Positions 1 to 7,932 of a DNA stretch of 28,738 nt are shown in pieces. The stretch is taken from contig JAEYXX010000084.1 of NCBI GenBank assembly GCA_023431055.1, forward strand, positions 1 through 28,738. Reading direction: 5' to 3'. The position numbers and the translations under genes were made by a program. The stretch's first letter is position 1. Every line of letters begins with the position of its first letter. Under the pieces are notes generated by a model. That model was not told where the DNA came from and made no database searches. It worked only from the letters and a program-made list of their open reading frames with translations. Origin of the DNA: Pseudomonadota bacterium (GTDB lineage: Bacteria; Pseudomonadota; Gammaproteobacteria; Pseudomonadales; Pseudomonadaceae).

Positions 1-507
1 ATCGCGGCCAATGCCGGCATCTCGCAGGCGGAACGCGACCTGCGCATCGCCAGCTATCACGCGCCCTTCCATGCCGCCATTGATGCCCTGCTCGAAGCGC
101 GCAAGCAGGCTGGCCGCGAGACGATCCTCGTCACCGTCCACTCGTTCACGCCGACCTACAAGGACGTGCAGCGGCCCTGGCCGATTGGCCTCATCCACGG
201 CCAACGGGAGGGAATGACGCGCGCCCTGTTCGATGCGCTCAAGGCTGCCGACCCCGAACTCAATGTGGGCTGGAACGAACCCTATTCGGCCCGCCAGGGC
301 GTCACCTACACGCTCGAGCACCATGGCGACGAGCGCGGGCTCGATTGCACCATGATCGAGATCCGTCACGACGAAATCCTCGAACCAGCTGGCGTTGCCG
401 CCTGGTCGGAGCGCCTCTCGCACACGCTGACCGCGGCCGCCGCCGGCCTGCGGACACCTGCCTCCGCCCGCCAGTCGAGCCATTCCGGGAGCCTGCCACA
501 TGCCTAA
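1..507 (+). CDS. N-formylglutamate amidohydrolase-family hydrolase, 3' part
   Basis: The gene enters from the left edge, so the N-terminus is missing; 168 residues are visible. They match the C-terminal part of the N-formylglutamate amidohydrolase family: a V-T-V-H-S-F-T-P segment (visible His47, like the family's metal-binding histidine), then N-E-P-Y-S-A-R, an H-H-G turn, and I-E-I-R-H-D-E around visible residue 120. Family members hydrolyse N-formylglutamate to formate and glutamate in histidine breakdown, but many homologues act on other N-acyl or amide substrates. The stop overlaps the start of the TRAP small permease by 8 bases, so the two are probably co-translated. No other histidine-utilisation gene is visible, so a role in the neighbouring amine/amide pathway is equally possible (inference). 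Confidence 0.8.
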   Translation: MAANAGISQAERDLRIASYHAPFHAAIDALLEARKQAGRETILVTVHSFTPTYKDVQRPWPIGLIHGQREGMTRALFDALKAADPELNVGWNEPYSARQGVTYTLEHHGDERGLDCTMIEIRHDEILEPAGVAAWSERLSHTLTAAAAGLRTPASARQSSHSGSLPHA

Positions 508-1012
508 GCCGATCCGGCTCTACGTCCGGTGGATCGACGCCTTCAACCGATGGGTTGGCAGGTTCGCGATGTACATCTTCTTCGTCATCGCCGCGGTGAT
601 GCTGTGGTCCACCATCTCGCGCGCCGTGTTCGGGACCCCGGTCAACTGGGCGCTGGAGGCCACGCAGTTCCTGCTTTCGGCCTACTACCTGCTGGGCGGC
701 GCCTGGTCGCTGCAGGAGGGGGCACATGTGCGCATGGATCTGTTCTACGGCCGGCTGCCAGCGCGCCGCCGTGCCATGGTGGACGCCTTCACCATCCTCT
801 TCGTCCTCTTTTTCCTCGGCGTGCTGCTGTGGGGCGCCGTGTCGAGCACGCAATATGCCATCCAGTACAACCAGAAGAACTACAGCGCCTGGTCGCCGGT
901 GCTGTGGCCGGTCAAGGTCGCCATGACCGTCGGCGTCTTCCTGATGCTGCTCCAGGTGATCTCGCAGTTCTTCAAGGACGTCGCGGAAGCGATGAACAGG
1001 CCGATCGCATGA
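500..1012 (+). CDS. TRAP transporter small permease (DctQ family)
   Basis: A 170-residue protein with four hydrophobic segments, at about residues 22-45, 50-68, 92-115 and 133-155, which is the DctQ layout. The sequence following the second segment (G-G-A-W-S-L-Q-E-G-A-H-V-R-M-D) is the conserved small-permease motif. DctQ proteins sit in the inner membrane and couple the large permease to the binding protein in Na+-driven uptake of carboxylates and related compounds. It overlaps the upstream hydrolase by 8 bases and the downstream large permease by 4 (ATGA at 1009-1012). Family assignment is secure; substrate is unknown. Confidence 0.92.
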   Translation: MPKPIRLYVRWIDAFNRWVGRFAMYIFFVIAAVMLWSTISRAVFGTPVNWALEATQFLLSAYYLLGGAWSLQEGAHVRMDLFYGRLPARRRAMVDAFTILFVLFFLGVLLWGAVSSTQYAIQYNQKNYSAWSPVLWPVKVAMTVGVFLMLLQVISQFFKDVAEAMNRPIA

Positions 1013-2334
1013 CCCCCGAACTCATCACCACCTTCATGTTCGCCACCATGATGGTGCTGCTCTTTACCGGGCAGCGCGTGTTCGGCGTCATCGGTTTTGT
1101 CGGCTCGGCGGCAGCGCTCTGGCTGTGGGGCAACGGCGCCATAGAGATGCCGTTCAACCAGGCGTTCCAGGTGCTCAACTGGTACCCCCTGATTACCGTG
1201 CCGTTCTTCGTGTTCATGGGCTACATGATGAGCGAGAGCGGCATCGCCTCGAACCTCTATCGCATGTTCCATGTCTGGTTCGGGCCGGTTCGCGGCGGGT
1301 TGGCGCTCGGCACCATGGGCCTTATGGTGCTCATTTCCTGCATCAACGGGCTCAGCGTCGCCGGCATGGCGATCGGCGCCACCATCGCGCTGCCCGAACT
1401 GCTCAAGCGCGGCTACGACAAGATCATGGTCACCGGTGTCATCCAGGGCGGCTCGACGCTCGGCATCCTGGTGCCGCCCAGTGTGGTGCTGGTGCTGTTC
1501 GCCATGATCGCCCGCGCGCCGGTGACCGAACTGTGGCTGGCGGGCATCCTGCCGGGCCTGATGATGGCGGCCATCTTCGGGCTCTACATCTACATCCGCT
1601 GCCGCATCCAGCCCGAGCTCGGCCCACCGATGTCGGCCGAGGAGCGGGCCCAGATCACGACGCGCGAAAAGATCGTGCTGCTGCGCGAAGGCATCATGCC
1701 GGTGGCGGTCTTTGCCATCATGATGACGCTGTTTCTCACCGGCACGACCAGCCTCACCGAAAGCTCGGCGGTCGGGGCGCTGCTCGCCACCATCGCGGCG
1801 GCGCTGTCGGGCAAGCTCAACATGAAAGTGCTCGAGGTCTGCACCCGCAACACGCTGCTGATCAGCAGCATGTTCCTCTGGATCATCCTGGGCGCGCTCT
1901 GCTTCTCGTCAGTCTATGACGGGCTGGGCGCGGTGCGGGCCATCGAGTCGCTGCTGCTCAACACCTTCGGGCTCGACGCCTGGGGCATCCTGATCCTGAT
2001 GCTGCTGAGCTTTGTGGTGATGGGCATGTTCCTCGACGACACGGCGATGCTGGTGATCGTGGCGCCGCTCTACATCCCGCTGGTGCGCGCGCTCGGGTTC
2101 GACCTGGTGTGGTTCGGCATCCTCTACACCATCACCTGCCAGATCGCCTACATCACGCCGCCGTTCGGCTACAACCTGTTCCTCATGCGGGCCATGGCAC
2201 CGCCTGAAGTGTCCCTGCGCGATATCTACGTCTCGGTCGTCCCCTTCGTCATCATCATGGTCCTGGCGCTGACCCTGGTCATGGTCTTCCCGCAGTTGGC
2301 GCTGTGGTTGCCGCAACTGCACTACGGCGGCTGA
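1009..2334 (+). CDS. TRAP transporter large permease (DctM family)
   Basis: A 441-residue, strongly hydrophobic inner-membrane protein of normal DctM length, with about a dozen membrane segments. The stretch from G-Q-R-V-F-G-V-I-G-F-V-G, the segment Q-G-G-S-T-L-G-I-L-V-P-P-S, and the later G-M-F-L-D-D-T-A-M and Y-I-T-P-P-F-G-Y-N-L-F-L are typical of the translocating subunit. The reading frame is open further upstream, but the ATG at 1009 is chosen because it overlaps the small-permease stop in the classical ATGA arrangement and gives the family's normal N-terminus. It should form the Na+-coupled channel with DctQ and receive substrate from the binding protein encoded next. Confidence 0.93.
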   Translation: MTPELITTFMFATMMVLLFTGQRVFGVIGFVGSAAALWLWGNGAIEMPFNQAFQVLNWYPLITVPFFVFMGYMMSESGIASNLYRMFHVWFGPVRGGLALGTMGLMVLISCINGLSVAGMAIGATIALPELLKRGYDKIMVTGVIQGGSTLGILVPPSVVLVLFAMIARAPVTELWLAGILPGLMMAAIFGLYIYIRCRIQPELGPPMSAEERAQITTREKIVLLREGIMPVAVFAIMMTLFLTGTTSLTESSAVGALLATIAAALSGKLNMKVLEVCTRNTLLISSMFLWIILGALCFSSVYDGLGAVRAIESLLLNTFGLDAWGILILMLLSFVVMGMFLDDTAMLVIVAPLYIPLVRALGFDLVWFGILYTITCQIAYITPPFGYNLFLMRAMAPPEVSLRDIYVSVVPFVIIMVLALTLVMVFPQLALWLPQLHYGG

Positions 2335-2346
2335 TCAATGGAAATC

Positions 2347-2363
2347 GGCGCGCCCTGCGCGCC
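2347..2363. terminator. GC-rich hairpin after the large permease
   Basis: A 7-bp perfect stem (GGCGCGC / GCGCGCC) with a 3-base loop starts 13 bases after the dctM-type stop. There is no T run, so it may reduce read-through or protect mRNA rather than terminate strictly. Confidence 0.25.
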
Positions 2364-2468
2364 AGCAGTCGAGCCGGCGCCTGCCGGTCACTGGCAAGGC
2401 TGTCGCGATGCCGCGGCGGCAACAAGCGGTTGTATTGCATCTGCATCGACACTATCGGAGAGACCAGC

Positions 2469-3506
2469 ATGAGTACTAGACGCGATTTCCTGAAAACCGC
2501 CGCGGTCGGCACCGCCGCCCTCGGTTCGGCGCATATCTACGCCGCCGAGCCGAAAAAGATCACCTGGCGCCTGCAGACCTATGCCGGCGCGGCGCTGGCC
2601 GAGCACGTGATCAAACCCTCGATCGACGCCTTCAACAAGGCGGCCAACGGCCAGATGGAGATCAAGCTGTACTTCGCCGATCAACTGGTGCCTACCGGCG
2701 AGCTGTTTCGTGCCATGCAGCGTGGCACCATCGACGCGGTGCAGAGCGACGACGACTCGATTGCCGCACCGGTGGACGTCTCGGTGTTCGGTGGCTACTT
2801 CCCCTTCGCCACCCGTTACAGTCTCGACGTGCCGGTCCTGTTCGAACAGTACGGGCTCAACGAGATCTGGGCCGAGGCCTATGGCGAGGTCAAGGGTGTG
2901 ACCTGGCTCGGCGCCGGTGCCTGGGACCCTTGCCACTTCGCCACCGTGCAGCCAATCAGAAAGCTCGATGACCTCAAGGGCAAACGCATCTTCACTTTCC
3001 CTACCGCCGGCAAGTTCCTTTCGCGCTTCGGCGTGATTCCGGTGACCCTGCCCTGGGAAGACGTCGAGGTGGCGATCCAGACCGGCGAGCTGGACGGTAT
3101 CGCCTGGTCTGGCATTACCGAGGACTACACCGTCGGCTGGGCCAACGTCACCAAGTATTTCCTGACCAACAACATCTCCGGTGCCTGGTGCGGCTCCTAC
3201 TTCGCCAATTCGGAAAAATGGGCCGAGGTGCCGGAGCATCTCAAGACCCTGTTCAAGCTGTGCATGGACAGCTCCAACTACTACCGCCAGCACTGGTACT
3301 GGGGCGGCGAGGCGCAGCTGCGTGTCGAGGGCGGCAAGCTGGAGCTGACCTCCATTCCCGCCGAAGAGTGGGCCACGGTTGAAGCCGAGGCGCAGAAATT
3401 CTGGGACGAAATCGCCAAGACCAGCCCGCGCTGCGCCAAGGTGGTGGACATCTTCAAGAAGTACAACGCGCTGATGGCCAAGGCCGGTTCGCCCTATCGC
3501 GGTTGA
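2469..3506 (+). CDS. TRAP transporter substrate-binding protein (DctP family), Tat-exported
   Basis: A 345-residue periplasmic binding protein. It begins M-S-T-R-R-D-F-L-K, a clear twin-arginine motif followed by a hydrophobic A/G-rich segment and a likely cleavage site near residue 27 (I-Y-A-A-E). Family signatures include the L-D-D-L-K-G-K-R-I segment, the following F-P-T-A-G-K and Q-T-G-E-L-D-G-I-A-W. The ATG at 2469 is chosen because GGAGA lies just upstream and the Tat signal begins there; the upstream in-frame extension is unlike protein. It lies 134 bases after the large permease, giving gene order Q-M-P rather than the more usual P-Q-M. Tat export implies folding before export. The ligand is unknown; the neighbouring enzymes suggest an amine, amino alcohol or related acid (inference). 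Confidence 0.92.
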   Translation: MSTRRDFLKTAAVGTAALGSAHIYAAEPKKITWRLQTYAGAALAEHVIKPSIDAFNKAANGQMEIKLYFADQLVPTGELFRAMQRGTIDAVQSDDDSIAAPVDVSVFGGYFPFATRYSLDVPVLFEQYGLNEIWAEAYGEVKGVTWLGAGAWDPCHFATVQPIRKLDDLKGKRIFTFPTAGKFLSRFGVIPVTLPWEDVEVAIQTGELDGIAWSGITEDYTVGWANVTKYFLTNNISGAWCGSYFANSEKWAEVPEHLKTLFKLCMDSSNYYRQHWYWGGEAQLRVEGGKLELTSIPAEEWATVEAEAQKFWDEIAKTSPRCAKVVDIFKKYNALMAKAGSPYRG

Positions 3507-3526
3507 TGTCATTTGAGTGAGCCAGA

Positions 3527-3552
3527 GCGCCCGTACCGAGCGGTACGGGCGC
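3527..3552. terminator. Perfect hairpin downstream of the TRAP binding protein
   Basis: A perfect 12-bp inverted repeat (GCGCCCGTACCG / CGGTACGGGCGC), separated by AG, begins 20 bases after the binding-protein stop. It lacks a clear T run, so it could be an imperfect terminator, or a stabiliser that uncouples transporter and enzyme expression. The rest of the 257-base gap up to 3763 shows no other convincing signal and presumably holds a promoter for the enzyme genes. Confidence 0.45.
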
Positions 3553-3763
3553 GGTTCCATCCAGCGCGGCATCGCTCCAGTCAGATTTTTCCCTGCGTGT
3601 GCCTGCCATCCCGGCAATCCTGTACCACACTCTATGAGCCTGAAACGGACGCTATACCAAGCGTCGTGCTGCGCTCGTGCGTTATCGGCCTTGCCTGGCC
3701 GCTCATCGATGCCCAGCCCTGCGCTTGACCCGCTTGCCATAACAACAAGACACAGGGGTTAGC

Positions 3764-5137
3764 ATGTTCAAACCACGGGATGTAAAGACCGTCGGCGAGG
3801 CCCGGCGCATCGTCGAGGAACGTGGCCTTAGCCACGTGAAAGTCGGTCTGTTCGATAACGATGGGGTGATGCGCGGCAAGTACATGAGCCGCAGCAAGTT
3901 CTTCTCGGCGCTGGAGCACGGCTTCGCCTTCTGCGATGTGGTGCTCGGTTGGGACGTCAAGGATCAGCTCTACGACAATGCCCAGTACACCGGCTGGCAC
4001 AGTGGCTACCCGGACGCGCCGGTGCGCATCCTGCCGCACACCTGCCGCGAGATTCCCTTCGAGAACGGCATGCTGCTGTTTCTCGCCGAGTTCGACCAGC
4101 AGGCCGAGGCGGTGTGCCCGCGCGGCACGCTGCGCCGGGTGATCCAGCGCTGCCAGGACATGGGCTTCGAGCCCTTCGCTGCGCTGGAGTACGAGTTCTT
4201 CATGTTCGACGAAACGCCGGACTCGGCGCGGGCTAAAGGCTTTCGCGATCTCAAACCGTTCACCCCGGACTGGTTCGGCTACTCGATGATCCGCAACTCG
4301 GTGCATGCCGAGCTCTATCACCAGATTCTCGAAATGGGTGAGGCGATGGATTTCCCCATCGAAGGCCTGCACACCGAAACCGGCCCGGGCGTGCTCGAGG
4401 CAGCCATCGCCTACGATCATGCCGAAGCCGCAGCGGACAAGGGCGCGTTGTTCAAGACCTTCATGAAGGTGCTGGCCCAGCGCAACGGGCTGATGGCCAC
4501 CTTCATGGCCAAGTGGTCGGGCAACTACCCAGGGCAGAGCGGCCACATCCATGTGTCGTTGCGTGACCGCAAGACGGACAAGTCGGCGTTCTACGACCCC
4601 AGCCAGGCGCACAACATGAGCAAGCTGCAGCGGCATTTTCTCGCCGGGCAGCAGCGTCTGATGCCGCAGTTCCTGTGCATGGTGGCGCCGACCCTGAACA
4701 GCTATCGCCGCCTTATTCCCGGATTCTGGGCGCCTACCGACGCCACCTGGGGGGTGGAGAACCGCACCGCAGCGCTGCGGGTGATTCCCGGCAGCGACAA
4801 GTCGCAGCGTCAGGAGTACCGCCTCGGCGCCGCAGACGGTAATCCCTTTCTGGCCCTGTCGGTAGCCATCGGCTCAGGCCTGTACGGGATCATGCAGGAG
4901 TGGGAGCCGACCGAGCCGGTCAGTGGCAACGCCTATGCGGTCAAGCACCCCGAGGAGCTGGCGCTGCCGCGCACGCTGTGGGACGCGGCGCAGCGCCTGA
5001 AGGGCTCGCAGGCGGCGCGCGAGCTGTTCGGCGATGCCTTCGTCGAGCACTTCGCCGCCAGCCGCGAGTGGGAAGAGCGTGAGTACCGCCGCCATGTCAG
5101 CGATTGGGAGCTGGATCGCTACTTCGAAATCATCTGA
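3764..5137 (+). CDS. Glutamine-synthetase-like gamma-glutamyl ligase (amine ligase subfamily)
   Basis: A 457-residue type-I glutamine-synthetase-fold enzyme. Catalytic landmarks are present: E-Y-E-F-F-M-F (Glu142/Glu144), T-E-T-G-P-G-V-L-E-A (Glu205, Glu212), S-G-H-I-H-V-S-L (His261/His263), N-S-Y-R-R-L-I-P-G-F-W-A-P, N-R-T-A-A-L-R-V and R-Q-E-Y-R-L-G-A-A-D-G-N-P-F (Glu351, Arg353). The last motif and the overall sequence resemble PuuA/PauA/IpuC-type enzymes, which join the gamma-carboxyl of glutamate to an organic amine using ATP, rather than housekeeping GlnA. Enzymes of this group open amine-degradation pathways by protecting the amine before oxidation. The following aldehyde and alcohol dehydrogenases fit that idea. 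Substrate preference cannot be read from sequence; putrescine, ethanolamine-like or isopropylamine-like substrates are all possible. Confidence 0.85.
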   Translation: MFKPRDVKTVGEARRIVEERGLSHVKVGLFDNDGVMRGKYMSRSKFFSALEHGFAFCDVVLGWDVKDQLYDNAQYTGWHSGYPDAPVRILPHTCREIPFENGMLLFLAEFDQQAEAVCPRGTLRRVIQRCQDMGFEPFAALEYEFFMFDETPDSARAKGFRDLKPFTPDWFGYSMIRNSVHAELYHQILEMGEAMDFPIEGLHTETGPGVLEAAIAYDHAEAAADKGALFKTFMKVLAQRNGLMATFMAKWSGNYPGQSGHIHVSLRDRKTDKSAFYDPSQAHNMSKLQRHFLAGQQRLMPQFLCMVAPTLNSYRRLIPGFWAPTDATWGVENRTAALRVIPGSDKSQRQEYRLGAADGNPFLALSVAIGSGLYGIMQEWEPTEPVSGNAYAVKHPEELALPRTLWDAAQRLKGSQAARELFGDAFVEHFAASREWEEREYRRHVSDWELDRYFEII

Positions 5138-5149
5138 TTCCCCATTCCC

Positions 5150-5211
5150 GTAGCCCGGATGCAATCCGGGGCGGCTTTTCGTCGAGTGTCCCCGGATTGC
5201 ATCCGGGCTAC
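5150..5211. repeat. REP-type inverted repeat, GTAGCCCGGAT family
   Basis: Two perfect 22-base arms (5150-5171 and 5190-5211), beginning GTAGCCCGGATG and ending CATCCGGGCTAC, are separated by 18 bases. They lie between the glutamine-synthetase-like gene and the aldehyde dehydrogenase. A second, less perfect copy occurs at 27977-28026. This looks like a dispersed palindromic repeat pair and may also moderate read-through or mRNA decay between the two genes. Confidence 0.8.
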
Positions 5212-5236
5212 GAAGGCAAGATTCGTGGAGCACCCA

Positions 5237-6625
5237 ATGAGCAAACTGCAATGCATTTCCCCCATCGACGGTTCGGTCTACGTCGAACGTCACCTGGCCT
5301 CCAACCCCGAGATCCAGGCTGCGCTGGCCCGGGCCGAGCTGGCGCAGCAGACCTGGAAACGCACGCCGCTGCGTGAGCGCATCGCCATCGGCCGGCGCGC
5401 CATCGACGCCTTCGCCGCACGCGAGAGCCAGCTTGCCGAGGAGCTGTGCTGGATGATGGGCCGGCCGATCCGCTACGCCGCCGGCGAGATCCGCGGCTTC
5501 GTCGAGCGCGCCACGCATATGGCCGATATCGCCGAGGGTTCGCTGGCCGATATCCGCCTGCCGGACAAGCCCGGCTTCACCCGTTTCATCCGTCGCGAGC
5601 CGTTGGGCGTGGCACTGGTCATCGCGCCCTGGAACTACCCCTACCTGACCGCCGTGAATGCGGTGATGCCGGCGCTGCTGGCGGGCAACGCGGCATTGCT
5701 CAAGCATTCGGCGCAAACGCCGCTGTGCGCCGAACGCATGGTCGAGGCCTTCGCCGAGGCCGGCCTGCCCGAAGGCGTGTTCCAGTACCTGCACCTGAGC
5801 CATGGCGAGACCGAAGCGCTGATTCGTTCGCCGAGCATCGACCATGTCGCTTTCACCGGTTCGGTGCCCGGTGGCGCCATGGTCGAGCGTGCGGCGGCCG
5901 GGCGCTTCATCAGCGTCGGGCTGGAGCTGGGCGGCAAGGACCCGGCCTATGTCCGGGCCGACGCCGACCTGGCCCATGCGGTGGAAACCGCCATCGACGG
6001 CGCCTTCTTCAACTCCGGCCAATCGTGCTGCGGCATCGAGCGCATCTACGTGCACGAGTCGCTGTACGACGCATTCGTCGAGCAGGCGGTGGCGCTGGTG
6101 CGCCAGTACAAACTGGGGCGTTCGGACGACCCGCAGACCACGCTCGGCCCTCTGGTGCGGGCCGAGGCTGCCGATTTCGTCCGCACGCAAATTGCCGAAG
6201 CGCTCGAGCAGGGCGCCAGGGCGCATATCGACCCGGCCGAATTCCCCCTGGATGCGCCGGGCACGCCCTATCTGGCGCCGCAGGTGCTGACCAACGTCAA
6301 TCATGAGATGCGCGTGATGACCGAGGAATCCTTCGGCCCTGTGGTGGGCATTCAGAAGGTCGCCAGCGACGAGGAAGCGCTGGCGCTGATGAACGACAGC
6401 GAGTTTGGCCTGACCGCGGCGATCTTCAGCCGCGACGTCGATGCGGCCATGGCCCTGGCTGATCGGGTCGAGGCCGGCACGGTGTTCCTCAACCGCTGCG
6501 ATTACCTCGATCCCGGCCTGGCCTGGACCGGGGTGAAGTACTCGGGGCGCGGCTGCACCCTCTCAAGGGTCGGCTACGAGCAACTGACCCGGCCGAAATC
6601 CTTCCACTTCAAGACTCAGCTGTGA
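5237..6625 (+). CDS. NAD(P)-dependent aldehyde dehydrogenase
   Basis: A 462-residue aldehyde dehydrogenase superfamily enzyme that oxidises an aldehyde to its acid. Visible motifs are P-W-N-Y-P (Asn133 of the oxyanion hole), V-A-F-T-G-S-V (204-210) of the coenzyme-binding fold, L-E-L-G-G-K-D-P with general base Glu230, G-Q-S-C with nucleophile Cys264, and E-E-S-F-G-P-V near 363. The frame is open upstream through the REP element, but ATG 5237 has GGAG eight bases before it and gives the normal N-terminus. It lies about 100 bases after the ligase gene and 10 bases before the alcohol dehydrogenase. In context it would oxidise the product of the latter, possibly as a gamma-glutamyl aldehyde (inference). 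Exact substrate unknown. Confidence 0.92.
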   Translation: MSKLQCISPIDGSVYVERHLASNPEIQAALARAELAQQTWKRTPLRERIAIGRRAIDAFAARESQLAEELCWMMGRPIRYAAGEIRGFVERATHMADIAEGSLADIRLPDKPGFTRFIRREPLGVALVIAPWNYPYLTAVNAVMPALLAGNAALLKHSAQTPLCAERMVEAFAEAGLPEGVFQYLHLSHGETEALIRSPSIDHVAFTGSVPGGAMVERAAAGRFISVGLELGGKDPAYVRADADLAHAVETAIDGAFFNSGQSCCGIERIYVHESLYDAFVEQAVALVRQYKLGRSDDPQTTLGPLVRAEAADFVRTQIAEALEQGARAHIDPAEFPLDAPGTPYLAPQVLTNVNHEMRVMTEESFGPVVGIQKVASDEEALALMNDSEFGLTAAIFSRDVDAAMALADRVEAGTVFLNRCDYLDPGLAWTGVKYSGRGCTLSRVGYEQLTRPKSFHFKTQL

Positions 6626-6635
6626 GGCGCGCGCC

Positions 6636-7805
6636 ATGATTCTCGATCAGTACCGCATGAACTGGAACTACCCGACCTCGATGCGCGTTGGCGTTGGGCG
6701 CATTGCTGAGTTGGCCGAGGCCTGCAGTCAACTGGGTATGCGCGCGCCGCTGCTGTGCACCGATCCCGGCCTGGCTGCGTTACCGATGATCGACGCGGCG
6801 TTGCGTCAGTGCCGCGATGCCGGATTGAAGGCTGGGCTGTTCTCGGCGATCAAGGGCAACCCCACCGGCGCCAACGTGATGGACGGTGTGGCCGCGTTCA
6901 AGGCCGGCGGACATGACGGGGTGATCGCCTTTGGCGGCGGCTCGGCGCTGGATGCCGGCAAGGCCATCGCCCTGATGGTCGGCCAGGACCGGCCGCTGTG
7001 GGATTTCGAGGACGTCGGCGACAACGCCAGCCGGGTCAATGTCGCCGGCATGGCGCCGGTGGTGGCAGTGCCGACCACCGCCGGTACCGGCTCGGAAGTC
7101 GGTCGCGCCTCGGTGATCACCGATGACGCGGCGCATATCAAACGCATCATCTTCCACGCGCGGATGCTGCCGGCGCTGGTGATTCTCGACCCCGAGCTGA
7201 CCGTCGGCCTGCCGGCCAAGATCACCGCTGCCACCGGCATGGACGCGCTGTCGCACAGCCTGGAGGCCTTCTGCTCGCCGCTGTTCCATCCGATGGCCGA
7301 GGGCATCGCCCTGGAAGGCATGCGCCTGGTGCAGCAGTACCTGCCGCGTGCGGTGGCGCAGGGCGGTGATGTCGAGGCGCGGCTGCAGATGCTGGTGGCC
7401 TCGAGCATGGGGGCCACCGCCTTCCAGCGTGGTCTTGGCGCGATGCATGCGCTGGCCCATCCCTTGGGGGCGCTATACGACGCCCACCATGGCCTGCTCA
7501 ATGCAGTGTTGATGCCTTATGTACTGGTTGCCAACCGCGCCGTGATCGAGCCGCAGATGGAGAAGATGGCGCGCTATCTGGCCTTGCCGGGCGGCGGCTT
7601 CGAGGCGGTGCTGGAGTGGGTGCTGGCGCTGCGCAGCGAGGTGGGCATCCCCCACAGCCTGGGTGAGATCGGCATCGACGATGCGCGCATCGAACAGGTC
7701 GGGCGCATGGCCGAGGTAGACCCCTCTGCCGGTACCAACCCCATCGGCTTCAGCACCGCGCAGTACAGCGCCTTGTTCGAGAAGGCGCTGCGCGGAAACT
7801 TGTAG
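6636..7805 (+). CDS. Iron-containing (group III) alcohol dehydrogenase
   Basis: A 389-residue member of the iron-dependent alcohol dehydrogenase family. The nucleotide-binding G-G-G-S is at 100-103 (F-G-G-G-S-A-L-D-A-G-K). The metal-ligand pattern Asp203, His207, His271, His285 has nearly the same spacing as in E. coli FucO (4, then 64, then 14 residues). P-T-T-A-G-T-G-S-E at 146-154 is another family signature. It follows the aldehyde dehydrogenase by 10 bases, so the pair is surely co-transcribed. Together they could take a primary alcohol through an aldehyde to an acid; with the ligase upstream, a gamma-glutamylated amino alcohol is an attractive substrate, but this is inference. It is the last gene of the + strand block and faces a convergent gene. 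Confidence 0.92.
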   Translation: MILDQYRMNWNYPTSMRVGVGRIAELAEACSQLGMRAPLLCTDPGLAALPMIDAALRQCRDAGLKAGLFSAIKGNPTGANVMDGVAAFKAGGHDGVIAFGGGSALDAGKAIALMVGQDRPLWDFEDVGDNASRVNVAGMAPVVAVPTTAGTGSEVGRASVITDDAAHIKRIIFHARMLPALVILDPELTVGLPAKITAATGMDALSHSLEAFCSPLFHPMAEGIALEGMRLVQQYLPRAVAQGGDVEARLQMLVASSMGATAFQRGLGAMHALAHPLGALYDAHHGLLNAVLMPYVLVANRAVIEPQMEKMARYLALPGGGFEAVLEWVLALRSEVGIPHSLGEIGIDDARIEQVGRMAEVDPSAGTNPIGFSTAQYSALFEKALRGNL

Positions 7806-7825
7806 CCTGGCCCTCTCCCCCAGCC

Positions 7826-7910
7826 CCTCTCCCGCAAGCGGGAGAGGAGCAGTACAGCACGCGTCTGATACCGGCGGCGGATGGCTCCCTCTCCCATTTA
7901 TGGGAGAGGG
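7826..7910. repeat. Two CTCTCCC palindromes between convergent genes
   Basis: The gap between convergent genes holds two perfect 10-bp hairpins: CCTCTCCCGC with GCGGGAGAGG around AA (7826-7847), and CCCTCTCCCA with TGGGAGAGGG around TTTA (7887-7910). The first recurs with 12-bp arms at 24296-24321 and 28044-28069, so this is a dispersed family. Here it probably also works as a two-way terminator. Confidence 0.7.
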
Positions 7911-7932
7911 TTGGGGAGAGGGCAGGCTCTTC

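Noticed and set aside
2388..3740. 450-codon open frame antisense to the TRAP binding protein
   Set aside because: It is the mirror of a clear Tat-exported binding protein and has biased composition with no domain signature.
4874..6304. Long open frame (476 codons) on the - strand
   Set aside because: It lies antisense to the ligase end, a REP and the aldehyde dehydrogenase, and is rich in Arg, Gly, His and Gln as expected from reading GC-rich codons backwards; it has no recognisable motif.
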